14,315 bases of DNA, from positions 1 through 14,315 of the forward strand of contig CATPAM010000431.1 in the NCBI GenBank assembly GCA_955651735.1, given 5' to 3'. Shown here in pieces: positions 1 through 10,184 of this stretch. Made by a program: the position numbers and the translations under genes. Source of the stretch: Candidatus Acidiferrales bacterium (GTDB lineage: Bacteria > Acidobacteriota > Terriglobia > Acidiferrales > UBA7541). The notes below the pieces were generated by a model that ran no database searches, was not told the origin of the DNA, and saw nothing but the letters and a program-made list of their open reading frames with translations. Positions within the stretch are counted from its first letter, which is position 1. Every line of letters begins with the position of its first letter.

Positions 1-61
1 AAGGAATTCTTTTCACTGAGTTCTCCGTGCGGGTTATCACCGTTCAGATAATCAGTCAGGA

Positions 62-126
62 GTGATCCCCGATGCCTTGATGACGCTGGACCAGCGGGCG
101 TCCTCGGCACGGATGAAATCCCCGAA
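62..126 (+). other. rnc: Probable out-of-frame 5' end of rnc
   Basis: The RNase III frame has no start codon upstream of TTG 127 before its stop at 49-51, yet the protein from TTG 127 lacks the first ~21 residues of the family. The +2 frame over 62-123 supplies them: from GTG 62 it reads MIPDALMTLDQR and continues to MKSP, ending at the C-run 120-123. One missing base would join it to ELLRRALTH, giving 22 residues ahead of LLRRALTH compared with 21 in E. coli RNase III. GTG 62 overlaps a TGA at 63-65 that closes an upstream +3 frame (a GTGA overlap). The exact break point is not certain, because the +1 frame also carries a plausible stretch (VLGTDEIPELL) just before 127. Confidence 0.55.
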
Positions 127-795
127 TTGCTCCGGCGTGCCCTGACGCATAGCTCGGCTCTTCCGGAGTTGCGGGCCGCGGGCGAGGGAAGTTTTGATGC
201 AGCGGAGGACAATGAACAGTTGGAGTTCCTGGGCGATGCCGTCCTGGATTTGTTGGCCAGCGAGTATCTGCTGGAGAAATTTCCACAATGGAGCGAAGGG
301 CAGCTTTCCAAGAGCCGCGCGCGCCTAGTCAATTCACAAGCTCTGGACCTGGCAGCGCGCCGGCTACATCTGGGCGAACATCTGCGCCTCGGCCGCGGTG
401 AGGAAAAAACCGGAGGGCGAGAGAAACCCGCGCTGCTGGCGGACGCGTTCGAAGCGGTAGTCGCCGCGATTTATCTTGATGCCGGCCTGGCGGCGGCCCG
501 GGAGATGCTGAAGGCAACGCTTTTCGAATTCGCGTTGGAAGAGCGTGGCAGCACCTTATTCGAGACCGACCGCAAGTCGGCGTTGCAGGAATTCCTGCAG
601 GGTCGCGGGAAACCACCCGCGGAGTATAGGCTGGCCGCCGAGAGCGGCCCTGATCACCAGAAGACATTTGAGGTGGAAGTGTGGGTCAATGGGTCTTGCA
701 TGGCTTCGGGACAAGGCGGCACAAAGAAGGAAGCTGAGCAGCGAGCCGCCGGCATTGCGTTGGAGCGGTTAGAACAAACCGCGATGAGAAGCTGA
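127..795 (+). CDS. rnc: Ribonuclease III (dsRNA-specific endoribonuclease)
   Basis: Cytoplasmic endonuclease that cleaves double-stranded RNA in rRNA and mRNA processing. The RNase III domain is seen at about residues 1-130 (counted from TTG 127): ALTHSS, the signature NEQLEFLGDAVL (29-40) with the metal-binding Glu33 and Asp37, and ADAFEAVVAAIYLD with Asp106 and Glu109. A C-terminal double-stranded RNA-binding domain follows (about 148-216), starting DRKSALQEFLQ and ending in the typical GGTKKEAEQRAA helix. All catalytic residues are present. The only in-frame start is a TTG at 127 with no good ribosome site, and it leaves out the first helix of the family; the likely 5' end lies in another frame (62-126). 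The stop is 5 bp before lepB, so the two genes are almost certainly co-transcribed. In E. coli the order is the reverse (lepB then rnc). Confidence 0.93.
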   Translation: MLRRALTHSSALPELRAAGEGSFDAAEDNEQLEFLGDAVLDLLASEYLLEKFPQWSEGQLSKSRARLVNSQALDLAARRLHLGEHLRLGRGEEKTGGREKPALLADAFEAVVAAIYLDAGLAAAREMLKATLFEFALEERGSTLFETDRKSALQEFLQGRGKPPAEYRLAAESGPDHQKTFEVEVWVNGSCMASGQGGTKKEAEQRAAGIALERLEQTAMRS

Positions 796-800
796 CAGAA

Positions 801-1607
801 ATGGCCGAAGAAACCACAACTCGGGAAGGCGCACCTCTCGAAGGAGCCAAGAAGCCAGAACGCCGCGGCGACGATGCGACACTTTCGGAATACATGGAGT
901 CGTTGCTAGTGACGGTGATTCTGGCGCTTTTCGGGACGACGTTTATCGTGCAGGCGTTCAAGATCCCTTCGGCATCCATGGAAGGAACGCTGCTGATTGG
1001 CGACCACTTGCTGGTGAATAAGTTTATCTTTGGGGGGCGGGGCGCCTGGTATGAAAAGGTGTTGCCGTACCGGCCGCTCGAGCGTGGCGACATCATCGTC
1101 TTCAAATACCCTTACCTGGATCATCAGCACTTTGTGAAGCGCGTGATTGGATTGCCGGGTGATCGGCTGAAAGTTGAAGATCAGCGCGTGTATGTGAATG
1201 GCAAGGTGTTGAATGAGCCGTATGTGGTGCACGATCCCAGCGCCGGGTACGATCCGCTGAACTATGCTTTTCCGCCGATGGGCAACCAGTTGTACGCCAG
1301 CCCGGTTGTGATGGAATGGGCGCACGAGATCAAGAAATACGTGCGCGGAGAAGAGATTGTTGTGCCGCCCGGAAAATATTTCGCGATGGGGGACAATCGC
1401 GATCACAGCCTGGACAGCCGCTACTGGGGATTTGTGGACCGCGATGCCATCATGGGCCGGCCTTTTTTAATCTACTGGTCGGTCGAGGCCAGCAGCGCGG
1501 ATTACGGACAGAGCAGCTTTCCGCAGCGGCTGAAGAGCGTGGTTGATACGCTGTTGCACTTGCCGCAGCGCACGCGGTGGAGCCGAATGTTGCGCACGGT
1601 GCATTGA
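801..1607 (+). CDS. lepB: Signal peptidase I
   Basis: Membrane serine protease (S26A) that removes signal peptides from exported proteins on the outer face of the cytoplasmic membrane. The 268-residue protein has a charged N-terminal tail, one transmembrane segment at about 33-53, then the catalytic Ser59 in IPSASMEGTL, the general-base Lys113 in FVKRVIGLPGD, and the conserved GDNRDHSLDSRYWGFV block (197-212). Only one membrane segment is seen, as in many non-enteric LepB proteins; E. coli LepB has two. ATG 801 follows the rnc stop by 5 bp. At least two downstream products (the S9 peptidase and the 6516 protein) have export signals and would be possible substrates, but this is not specific. 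Recognition is firm. Confidence 0.97.
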   Translation: MAEETTTREGAPLEGAKKPERRGDDATLSEYMESLLVTVILALFGTTFIVQAFKIPSASMEGTLLIGDHLLVNKFIFGGRGAWYEKVLPYRPLERGDIIVFKYPYLDHQHFVKRVIGLPGDRLKVEDQRVYVNGKVLNEPYVVHDPSAGYDPLNYAFPPMGNQLYASPVVMEWAHEIKKYVRGEEIVVPPGKYFAMGDNRDHSLDSRYWGFVDRDAIMGRPFLIYWSVEASSADYGQSSFPQRLKSVVDTLLHLPQRTRWSRMLRTVH

Positions 1608-1668
1608 GCCGGCCCAAGGCCTGCATAGCTTCCCATTTTCTGAGCAGTCTGCGAAACTCTCGAACATC

Positions 1669-4317
1669 ATGCAGCTTGTACGCAAATGGTGGAAACTCGC
1701 GGTGTCGATCGCGGCGCTGTTGATCGCAGCGCAAATCGGGGCCTCCTTTCTGGCGCGCGCGCGAGGCGTTCACAAATACCTGGTCGCGCACCTGGAGCGC
1801 GCCTTCGGGAGGAGCGTCGAGGTTCGCCACTTTAATATTTTGCTGCTGCCCAGTCTCGTACTGGACGCTGAACAGGTAAGCATCGGAGAGGATCCGGCGT
1901 TCGGAAACGAGTATTTTCTGCGTGCTGAGCATCTGACCGCCGGATTGAGATGGAGCGGGTTGCTGCGAGGCCACTTTGAGTTTGGTACGTTGTCGCTGAG
2001 CCGGCCGAGCCTGATCCTGGTGCGCAACGACGAAGGAGAGTGGAATCTGGAGCGCTGGCTGCCGCCGGCCAAGTCGACCCTAGGTGCTGGCTCGAGGTTC
2101 TACGGCCCGCGCCCGCAAGAAACACCTTCGAACCGGCTGCAGAAAATTGTCATCGATGATGGCCGCATCAATTTCAAAATTGGCGAGGAAAAATTACCGT
2201 TCGCGTTCCTGGGAGTTTCCGGCAGCGTAGAGCAAGTCTCCTCCGGGCGGTGGCGCCTGAAACTTGAAGCGCAGCCCTGGCGCAGCGGAGTGACGCTGCA
2301 ATCCACCGGTACGGTGTTGGTGCGCGGTGACGTAGCGGGAACCTCGGCCCGGCTGCAACCTGCCGAGGTCCATTTGCAGTGGGGCAAGGTTTCTCTCGCA
2401 GACTTGTTCCGGTTACTGCGCGGGCAGGACTATGGAGTGCGCGGCGTGTTCGCGTTGGATGGAACCGCCAAGAGCGGCACTAGCGATCGAATCGCCGGCG
2501 CTGACATGCAGCCCGGTGATTGGAGCTTTTCGGTACGAGCGCGAGCCGCTGAGATTCATCGATGGGATCTGACGGAACGATCGGACAATCCCGCAGTGAA
2601 CGTAAATCTCGAAGGTCGCTGGAACGCCGGAATGCGCAACATTTCCGCGGAGCGCCTGATCGTGGAAACCGCGAAGTCTGACCTCCGTGGCAGCGCGCGC
2701 TTTGCGTTGAATGCCGAGCCGGCGTGGGAAGTGCGGCTGGATTCCGCGGGAATCCAAGCGGCTGACCTGCTAACGTGGTATCGCGCGTTCGATCCGAACG
2801 TGAATAACACGATTGTTGCGGAGCAATTCTTCACCGGCGCGATTACCTTGCGGGGGTGGCCGCTGGAGGTTGGCGAAGCAACGTTCTCCAGCCTGGGCGG
2901 AGAAGTGCGGATTCCCGGATTCGACGCACCCCTGCGAATCGCCGCGTTCCAGGGTGGGCGCCAGCGCGCGAATCTGAACCTCGCGCCGGTACAGATCGCC
3001 TACGCGACGCCCGGACCCAGCGAAACGGCGACGACGGGCGCTATGACGACGAAACGACGGAGCGCCGCTGAGGGCAAAACTGCGGTGGAAATCGGTTTCA
3101 CCCATGATTTCAGCAAGCGTGCGGGAAGCGTGAGCATCGTCGGTCGAATGGAAAATGTGGACGATTTGCTGAAAATCACGTCTGCGTTGGGGCGGCCAAT
3201 GAATCACGGGTGGGAATTGACCGGGCCGGTGTCGGCTGAGCTGCGCTACCAATGGGACAATGCGGCCGCGACGAGGGCTTGGAGCGGCCACGTCGACATG
3301 AACAAAGCGACATTTCAGGTTGCCGGACTTAACCAGGCGCTGCAGTTGAACAAAGCGCGGCTGGATTGGCGCGATGGATTGCGCAGCGCCAGCGTGACGG
3401 ACGTGGAAGGGTTCGGCGCTACCTGGTCCGGACAACTTGCGCAAGCCGGCGCGGATGCGGATGGCAGCGCAAAGTGGAATTTCCAGCTTCATGCCAATCA
3501 TCTGGACGCAGCGGACCTCGATCGTTGGATGGGCCCGCGCGCAAGGCCCGGCTGGCTGCAACGTCTCCTGGCGTCTCTGCTTGGGGGAGGAGCGGCGAGC
3601 CCGGCGGCCAGCGAACTTTTGCGCCACGTGAACGCGGAAGGTGAGTTGCGGGTAGACGAATTTACGCTGGAGAAGATCAAGCTCGGCCAGGTGCGTACGA
3701 GCGGCGCATTGCACGATTTGCATCTGGAGTTGCGTCAAGCCGAAGCTCGCTGTGCCGGCGGAAGTTTACGCGCCAAGGTTCGTGCCGTTTTCTTGCCGCG
3801 GCCGTCGTACGATGTGACCGCAGAACTCGACCGTGTAGATCTGCGGCAAATTCCGTCTCGCGGCAACTTGCCGGAACGATTTACCGGACTCGCTTCAGGG
3901 ACTGTGCATCTCACTACGCAAGGCGTGGGCCGGGACGAACTGCTGCGGCACCTGGCTGGCAAGGGCGAGATCAAACTGCGAGACGTCGAATTTCGCGGCT
4001 GGGACGTAAATGCTAGCATGACTGATGGTGCGCCGCACGAAGGCGCGTCCCATTGGGCTTCAGGGCAGGGTACGTTCCTGGTGCGCGATCGGGGCATAGT
4101 TTTTCCGGGATTGCGCCTTGATGAAGCCACGGAGATGACTTTATTAAAGGGCACGCTGAGCTTTGTGCAAGATTCCGATTTGACCTTGCAAACTTTGATT
4201 GACGATCAAACCGGCGCCAGTTTGCCGGAACAGGGGTATGTGCTGAAGATTTCTGGTCCGCTGGATGTGCCCAAGATTTCGATTGAGCGTCTCGTTGCGC
4301 ATCGGCCTGCGGATTAG
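1669..4317 (+). CDS. AsmA family protein, inner-membrane anchored
   Basis: An 882-residue protein of the AsmA/TamB/YhdP-like superfamily. These are membrane-anchored, periplasmic beta-rich proteins, several of which are implicated in phospholipid transport to the outer membrane or in outer-membrane assembly. What is seen: a cytoplasmic RKWWK start, one transmembrane anchor at about 10-30, then the classic AsmA N-terminal module (GRSVEVRHF, LPSLVLDAEQVSIGEDPAFG, LLRGHFEFGTLSLSRPSLIL, DEGEWNLERW). A long region of alternating polar/hydrophobic strands follows, then an AsmA-like C-terminal module ending YVLKISGPLDVPKISIERL. The frame is open back to 1543 inside lepB, but ATG 1669 is chosen because it puts the membrane anchor at the N-terminus; no strong Shine-Dalgarno is seen. 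It lies 61 bp after lepB and 49 bp before the S9 peptidase gene. The exact subfamily and cargo cannot be told from sequence. Confidence 0.88.
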   Translation: MQLVRKWWKLAVSIAALLIAAQIGASFLARARGVHKYLVAHLERAFGRSVEVRHFNILLLPSLVLDAEQVSIGEDPAFGNEYFLRAEHLTAGLRWSGLLRGHFEFGTLSLSRPSLILVRNDEGEWNLERWLPPAKSTLGAGSRFYGPRPQETPSNRLQKIVIDDGRINFKIGEEKLPFAFLGVSGSVEQVSSGRWRLKLEAQPWRSGVTLQSTGTVLVRGDVAGTSARLQPAEVHLQWGKVSLADLFRLLRGQDYGVRGVFALDGTAKSGTSDRIAGADMQPGDWSFSVRARAAEIHRWDLTERSDNPAVNVNLEGRWNAGMRNISAERLIVETAKSDLRGSARFALNAEPAWEVRLDSAGIQAADLLTWYRAFDPNVNNTIVAEQFFTGAITLRGWPLEVGEATFSSLGGEVRIPGFDAPLRIAAFQGGRQRANLNLAPVQIAYATPGPSETATTGAMTTKRRSAAEGKTAVEIGFTHDFSKRAGSVSIVGRMENVDDLLKITSALGRPMNHGWELTGPVSAELRYQWDNAAATRAWSGHVDMNKATFQVAGLNQALQLNKARLDWRDGLRSASVTDVEGFGATWSGQLAQAGADADGSAKWNFQLHANHLDAADLDRWMGPRARPGWLQRLLASLLGGGAASPAASELLRHVNAEGELRVDEFTLEKIKLGQVRTSGALHDLHLELRQAEARCAGGSLRAKVRAVFLPRPSYDVTAELDRVDLRQIPSRGNLPERFTGLASGTVHLTTQGVGRDELLRHLAGKGEIKLRDVEFRGWDVNASMTDGAPHEGASHWASGQGTFLVRDRGIVFPGLRLDEATEMTLLKGTLSFVQDSDLTLQTLIDDQTGASLPEQGYVLKISGPLDVPKISIERLVAHRPAD

Positions 4318-4354
4318 CGCGCGCGGAATAGTTTTCGATTTCATTCGGGACAAC

Positions 4355-4359
4355 AAAGG
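4355..4359 (+). promoter_or_regulatory. Ribosome binding site deciding the S9 peptidase start
   Basis: AAAGG lies 7 bases before ATG 4367. The frame is open further upstream (to a GTG at 4265 inside the AsmA-like gene), but this site and the signal peptide that begins at 4367 fix the start there. Confidence 0.6.
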
Positions 4360-4366
4360 TTCGGGG

Positions 4367-6493
4367 ATGAAGATGACAAAGTGCCTTTTGCTGGTGCTTA
4401 CGATGGTGTGCTTTGCGCCGTGCGCGTGGGCGCAGAAGGGCGTCACCCTGGAAGAACTCATGAGCGTGCCGTTTCCCGAGAATTTGACGGCCGCCAAGAC
4501 TGCCAATCGCGTCGCCTGGACGTTCAATCAGGAAGGGAAACGCAACATCTGGGTTGCGGAAGGGCCATCGTTCGCCGCGCGAAGGCTCACCCCATATCTC
4601 AAAGACGACGGCCAGCCGATCTCTGATGTGAATTTCTCTGTCGATGCGAACGCCATCGTCTACGTTCGCGGGGAAGGGAAGAACGCCGCAGGTCAATTCC
4701 CCAATCCCACTAGCAATCCTGCTGGAACGGAGCAGATCGTTTGGAGCGTTGCCTGGAGCGGAGACGCGCCAAGAAGAATCGATGCCGGCGATTCACCCAA
4801 AATCTCCGCGAAGGGCGTCATCGCCTACGTACGCGATGGGCAAATGTGGATCGCTCCGTTGGACAACGGAGAAAAACCCAAGCAATTGATTGTGCGCGGC
4901 CAGAATCATTCCGAGGAATGGTCGCCCGATGGATCGCAGTTGGTCTTCGTCTCCACGCGCGGCGATCATAGCTTCATCGGTCTCTACGATGTCGACGCAA
5001 AGACGGTACGTTTCCTCGCTCCCAGCGTCGACACCGACAGCGATCCGGTCTGGTCGTTGGACGGCAAACGCATCGGGTTTGTGCGGCGTCTGGCGGAGCC
5101 CCGCGACTCGCCTGCGGGCTACTTTCTGCAGCCCGATAGACCGCATCCCTGGGCGATTTGGGTTGCGGAGGTCTCTTCCGGAAGCGCGCGAGAAATTTGG
5201 CACAGCAGCGTCTCGGGTGAAGGCTCCTATCCCTTCATGGCCAAAGATACCGGCGGCGGCGTGATTTGCTGGGCCGCGGACAATCGCTTGCTAATTGCCT
5301 CCGAAGAAGACGGTTGGCAGCATCTCTACTCGCTGTCCGCCGACGGCGGGGCTCCGCACCTGCTCACGCCAGGCAACTGCGAAGTGGAGCAGTGGTCCCT
5401 AACTCTCGATCGCGGAACCGTGTTCTTCAATTCCAATTGCGGCGACATCGACCGCCGTCACCTCTGGTCGGTCAGCATCACGGGAGATCATCCAAACCAA
5501 TTCACGCGCGGAGGAAGCAACGAATGGAGCCCCGTGGTGCTGAGCGACGGAAGGACGATCGTATACTTCGGCTCTGATGCGACCCATCCCGCGCGTCCCT
5601 TCGAGGGCACTATCACCGCCGACCGCATGATTGCCGCGCTCGCGCCGGAGACGTACCCCGCCAACTTTCCCTGGCAACAATTGGTCACGCCGCAGCAAGT
5701 GATTTTCCGATCCGCCGACGGCCTAGAAGTCCACGGACAGCTTTTTCTTCCAGCCAATGCAAAGGCCGGCGAGAAGCAGCCAGCATTGGTGTTCATGCAC
5801 GGCGGTCCGATTCGTCAAATGGTGCTCGGCTGGCACTACATGTATTACTACGCGAATTCATACGCGATGAATGAATATCTGGCCAGCCGCGGATACGTTG
5901 TGCTGTCTGTGAACTATCGCAGCGGCATTGGTTACGGTCGCGCCTTCCGCGAAGCCCCCGGCCGCGCCGGCCGCGGCGCCACCGAGTACAAGGACATCGT
6001 CGCCGCCGGAAAATATCTGCAGGGCCGACCCGATGTTGATCCTTCACGCGTCGGTCTCTGGGGCGGCAGCTACGGCGGATTCCTCACTGCCATGGGCCTC
6101 GCTCGCAATTCCGATATTTTCGCTGCGGGCGTGGACTTCCATGGGGTCCACGATTGGCCGACCGACAATTGGGACGGTAAAAATATTCCACCGGAGCTGA
6201 CCAAGCTCGCTCACGAATCTTCTCCGGTCACTTCCGTGGAAACCTGGAAGTCTCCTGTGCTGTTCATTCATGGCGATGACGATCGCAACGTCTACTTCAC
6301 GCAGACGGTTGATCTAGTGTCCCGGCTGCGCGCGCGGGGAGTGGTTATCGAGCAGCTCGTTTTCCCGGATGACGTACACGATTTTTTGCTGCATCGCAAC
6401 TGGCTCGCGGGTTATCGCGCTACTGGCGACTTCTTTGACCGCCGCCTGAAAGTGCGTAGCGATGCAAGCGGCGCGGCTGCAAAAACGAAGTGA
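4367..6493 (+). CDS. Secreted S9 family peptidase (DPP-IV / prolyl oligopeptidase type)
   Basis: A 708-residue exported serine peptidase, probably cleaving short peptides, often after proline in this family. The signal peptide is clear: MKMTK, a hydrophobic core, and a likely cut after AWA (residue 22-23). Residues ~30-430 look like a TolB/WD40-type beta-propeller (repeats such as SPDGSQLVFVSTRGDHSFIG and SLDGKRIGFVRR). The alpha/beta hydrolase domain spans about 455-700. The catalytic triad is visible: Ser568 in GLWGGSYGGF, Asp639 in HGDDDRNVYFTQ (aligning with DPP-IV Asp708), and His671 in PDDVHDF. HGG at the start of the hydrolase domain provides the usual oxyanion region. The DPP-IV N-terminal Glu-Glu motif was not identified, so exact specificity (dipeptidyl- versus acylaminoacyl-peptidase) is open. 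The gene follows the AsmA-like gene by 49 bp and precedes the 6516 gene by 22 bp. Confidence 0.93.
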   Translation: MKMTKCLLLVLTMVCFAPCAWAQKGVTLEELMSVPFPENLTAAKTANRVAWTFNQEGKRNIWVAEGPSFAARRLTPYLKDDGQPISDVNFSVDANAIVYVRGEGKNAAGQFPNPTSNPAGTEQIVWSVAWSGDAPRRIDAGDSPKISAKGVIAYVRDGQMWIAPLDNGEKPKQLIVRGQNHSEEWSPDGSQLVFVSTRGDHSFIGLYDVDAKTVRFLAPSVDTDSDPVWSLDGKRIGFVRRLAEPRDSPAGYFLQPDRPHPWAIWVAEVSSGSAREIWHSSVSGEGSYPFMAKDTGGGVICWAADNRLLIASEEDGWQHLYSLSADGGAPHLLTPGNCEVEQWSLTLDRGTVFFNSNCGDIDRRHLWSVSITGDHPNQFTRGGSNEWSPVVLSDGRTIVYFGSDATHPARPFEGTITADRMIAALAPETYPANFPWQQLVTPQQVIFRSADGLEVHGQLFLPANAKAGEKQPALVFMHGGPIRQMVLGWHYMYYYANSYAMNEYLASRGYVVLSVNYRSGIGYGRAFREAPGRAGRGATEYKDIVAAGKYLQGRPDVDPSRVGLWGGSYGGFLTAMGLARNSDIFAAGVDFHGVHDWPTDNWDGKNIPPELTKLAHESSPVTSVETWKSPVLFIHGDDDRNVYFTQTVDLVSRLRARGVVIEQLVFPDDVHDFLLHRNWLAGYRATGDFFDRRLKVRSDASGAAAKTK

Positions 6494-6515
6494 GCTTAGC
6501 CGTGGCTGGACGTTG

Positions 6516-7526
6516 ATGAATGGCCCTCGCAATCTGACGGGTCGCGCGAAATATTGCGTCTCCGTTTATGGCTCGATCGCTTTGCTTGTCGTCTGCGTTG
6601 GTGCCGCGAAAGACCGGTCGGCGCGTGTAAATCTTTTTCCACGATTGCAAGCCGGCCAAACCTTGGCATACCAAATCAGCTATCACAGCGACAAACACGT
6701 CAAGACAGAGAGCCGGGTGATCGTTGCCGCTCCGGATGATTCTGCCAAGATTGAGGTGAATGCTTTGCTGCGTCTCGAGGTCCTCAGCGTTCAGGCGCAG
6801 GGCGACCGCGCAGTCATTCACGCACGCACAAGATTTGAGGTCCTCGACTTCGATTCCCATTTCAAGGTTCCCAACATTGAGCCGCGGGCGGCGCAGTTGC
6901 AAAGGCAAGACCCAGGTGGAAAGTTCGTCGAGTTTACGATTCTTGCGGACGGCCGCCTCGATAGAGTCACCGGGCTCGATGCACTTTTCCCGGAACAACA
7001 GCAAGCGTGGCATGAATGGGCCTCCCGCTTTCTGCTCGCTGCGGGGTTCCATATTTCAGGAGTTCACATCACGCAAAAATGGAATTCCCAAGAAGCGGAG
7101 AAGTCGTCTTCACCCATCGCCGGACTTCGATGGATGCGTGAGTCCACCTACGTCCGCGATGAGCCTTGTCGCTCTGTGCAGTTGACCTTGCAAGGCAGCG
7201 TCGCTCCATCAGAGGCTGAGCCGGAAACCTGCGCCGTGATTCTCACCACCGCCGTTCTAAGACAGGATTCCAACAAGAACGCGACGCCAGAGGACTTCAA
7301 GCTCCACGAGTTACGTACAGTAGGCACCGCCCACGGCACTAACCGCATCATCACCTACATTTCCTTGAAAACCGGCATCCCCGTCCGCGCCACCGAAGAA
7401 GCCAGCCAGCAAATGAACGTCACCGTGGCCAAAGCCGATGGCTCCAATCGCGCTCGCTACGACGTAAACGCCAGGAGCCACTCAGAAGTGATGCTGGTTA
7501 CGGAAACTCCCCTCAACAATCCTTGA
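6516..7526 (+). CDS. Exported protein of unknown function
   Basis: I do not recognise a characterised family. From ATG 6516 the product is 336 residues with a basic N-terminus (RNLTGRAKY), a hydrophobic stretch at about 14-30 (GSIALLVVCVGAA) that looks like a signal peptide, and a mature part rich in predicted beta strands (GQTLAYQISYHSDKH, KIEVNALLRLEVLSV, DRAVIHARTRFEVLDF) with a short helical centre (FPEQQQAWHEWASRF). The frame is also open to ATG 6462, which would overlap the S9 gene by 32 bp; 6516 is preferred because it places the signal at the N-terminus. Spacing suggests co-transcription with the S9 peptidase. Two cysteines in the C-terminal half (in RDEPCRSV and PETCAVIL) could form a disulphide after export. 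No catalytic motif is evident. Confidence 0.75.
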   Translation: MNGPRNLTGRAKYCVSVYGSIALLVVCVGAAKDRSARVNLFPRLQAGQTLAYQISYHSDKHVKTESRVIVAAPDDSAKIEVNALLRLEVLSVQAQGDRAVIHARTRFEVLDFDSHFKVPNIEPRAAQLQRQDPGGKFVEFTILADGRLDRVTGLDALFPEQQQAWHEWASRFLLAAGFHISGVHITQKWNSQEAEKSSSPIAGLRWMRESTYVRDEPCRSVQLTLQGSVAPSEAEPETCAVILTTAVLRQDSNKNATPEDFKLHELRTVGTAHGTNRIITYISLKTGIPVRATEEASQQMNVTVAKADGSNRARYDVNARSHSEVMLVTETPLNNP

Positions 7527-7534
7527 TACCTGGT

Positions 7535-7539
7535 GAGGA
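7535..7539 (+). promoter_or_regulatory. Ribosome binding site of the DinB-family gene
   Basis: GAGGA sits 8 bases before ATG 7548. It favours that ATG over the in-frame GTG at 7533, which overlaps the site itself. Confidence 0.6.
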
Positions 7540-7547
7540 AATTAGCC

Positions 7548-8046
7548 ATGTTGGACCGCACTTTCGATGAGCTGCTACACGGCAAGGGCGCCCACGCCGA
7601 TCCCGTCGCGTGTATGGAGGATGTTCCGGCTGGGATGGCTGGAAAAACAATCGATGGCTTCCCGCACTGCATCTGGCAATTCGTGAGCCACATGAACTAC
7701 TGGATGGAACGAAATCAAGAGAATCGCCGATGAGGCGCCGCCCTATCCGGAGCGCGCTTCGCTGAGCTGGCCAACAGAAGCCGCGCCTGCGAGTGAGAAA
7801 GACCGGTCAAACGCGAAGGTCACGTTCGGCGCTTTGCTGCGGAAGCTGTCGAACCTTGCGCAATCGCCACCAGGTGCTTTGGCACATGAAGTAAAACCCG
7901 TGCATCCCGGGCATACGAAAATGGCTTCTTCCTTATTTTCCGTTCTGTGGCAAACGTTGGCGCACAACAGCTACCATACCGGTCAAATCGCCGTGATTCG
8001 TCGCTGTTTGGGTGCTTGGCCTCCTCGCGCCGGCGGCGATACCTAG
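7548..8046 (+). pseudogene. DinB-family (YfiT-like) protein gene, broken by a frameshift
   Basis: DinB/YfiT-like proteins are four-helix bundles that bind a metal through three histidines; some are thiol transferases or damage-inducible proteins of unknown role. The first part (7548-~7709) encodes MLDRTFDELLHGKGAHADP and a helix with the first ligand, SHMNYWM, but then hits TGA 7731-7733. The +1 frame from about 7711 continues without gap: EIKRIADEAPPYPERASLSW, later EVKPVHPGHTKMASS, and LAHNSYHTGQI with the two remaining histidines, ending in RAGGDT and TAG 8044-8046. Removing one base around 7707-7710 would give an uninterrupted protein of about 165 residues with WMDEIKRIADEAP across the junction. 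Both halves are otherwise well conserved with no further stop, so the lesion is either very recent or a sequencing/assembly error. As written, neither half has all three ligands. Confidence 0.85.
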
Positions 8047-8074
8047 TGACCTCATCGTGATTTGCGCTGCAGGG

Positions 8075-8080
8075 TATAAT
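8075..8080 (+). promoter_or_regulatory. Probable -10 box of the uvrB promoter
   Basis: A perfect TATAAT lies 45 bp before the uvrB start, in the spacer after the DinB-family gene. No good -35 hexamer is found 16-19 bp upstream, so the promoter may be weak or activator-dependent. Transcription would start near 8087, giving a leader of about 38 bases. No recognisable LexA dyad is seen around it, so SOS control cannot be claimed from this sequence. Confidence 0.6.
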
Positions 8081-8110
8081 GGAGGTTTCGCCAGGCGTCA
8101 TCGGGCCAGC

Positions 8111-8115
8111 AGGAG
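8111..8115 (+). promoter_or_regulatory. Ribosome binding site of uvrB
   Basis: AGGAG 9 bases before GTG 8125 supports the GTG as the start codon. Confidence 0.75.
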
Positions 8116-8124
8116 ACTTCTCTC

Positions 8125-10161
<2,037 letters not shown>

Positions 10162-10184
10162 CGATGTTTGCACGCTGCTAAGAC

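Noticed and set aside
1..61. Short open frames and a CACTGAGTTCTCCGTG motif resembling dispersed repeats seen in some soil bacteria
   Set aside because: There is only one partial copy at the window edge and no second copy here; the tail of an upstream gene cannot be identified either.
2770..3738. 322-codon minus-strand open frame inside the AsmA-like gene
   Set aside because: It is antisense to a well-supported gene, rich in Arg/His/Pro as expected from a shadow of GC-rich codons, and has no family motif or ribosome site.
5953..5982. Very GC-rich, partly palindromic stretch in the S9 peptidase gene
   Set aside because: It encodes the normal family segment EAPGRAGRGATEY; the symmetry follows from Gly/Arg/Ala codons.
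8041..8124. LexA-type SOS operator before uvrB
   Set aside because: Apart from the TATAAT no palindrome of the known LexA types is visible, so SOS control is not claimed.
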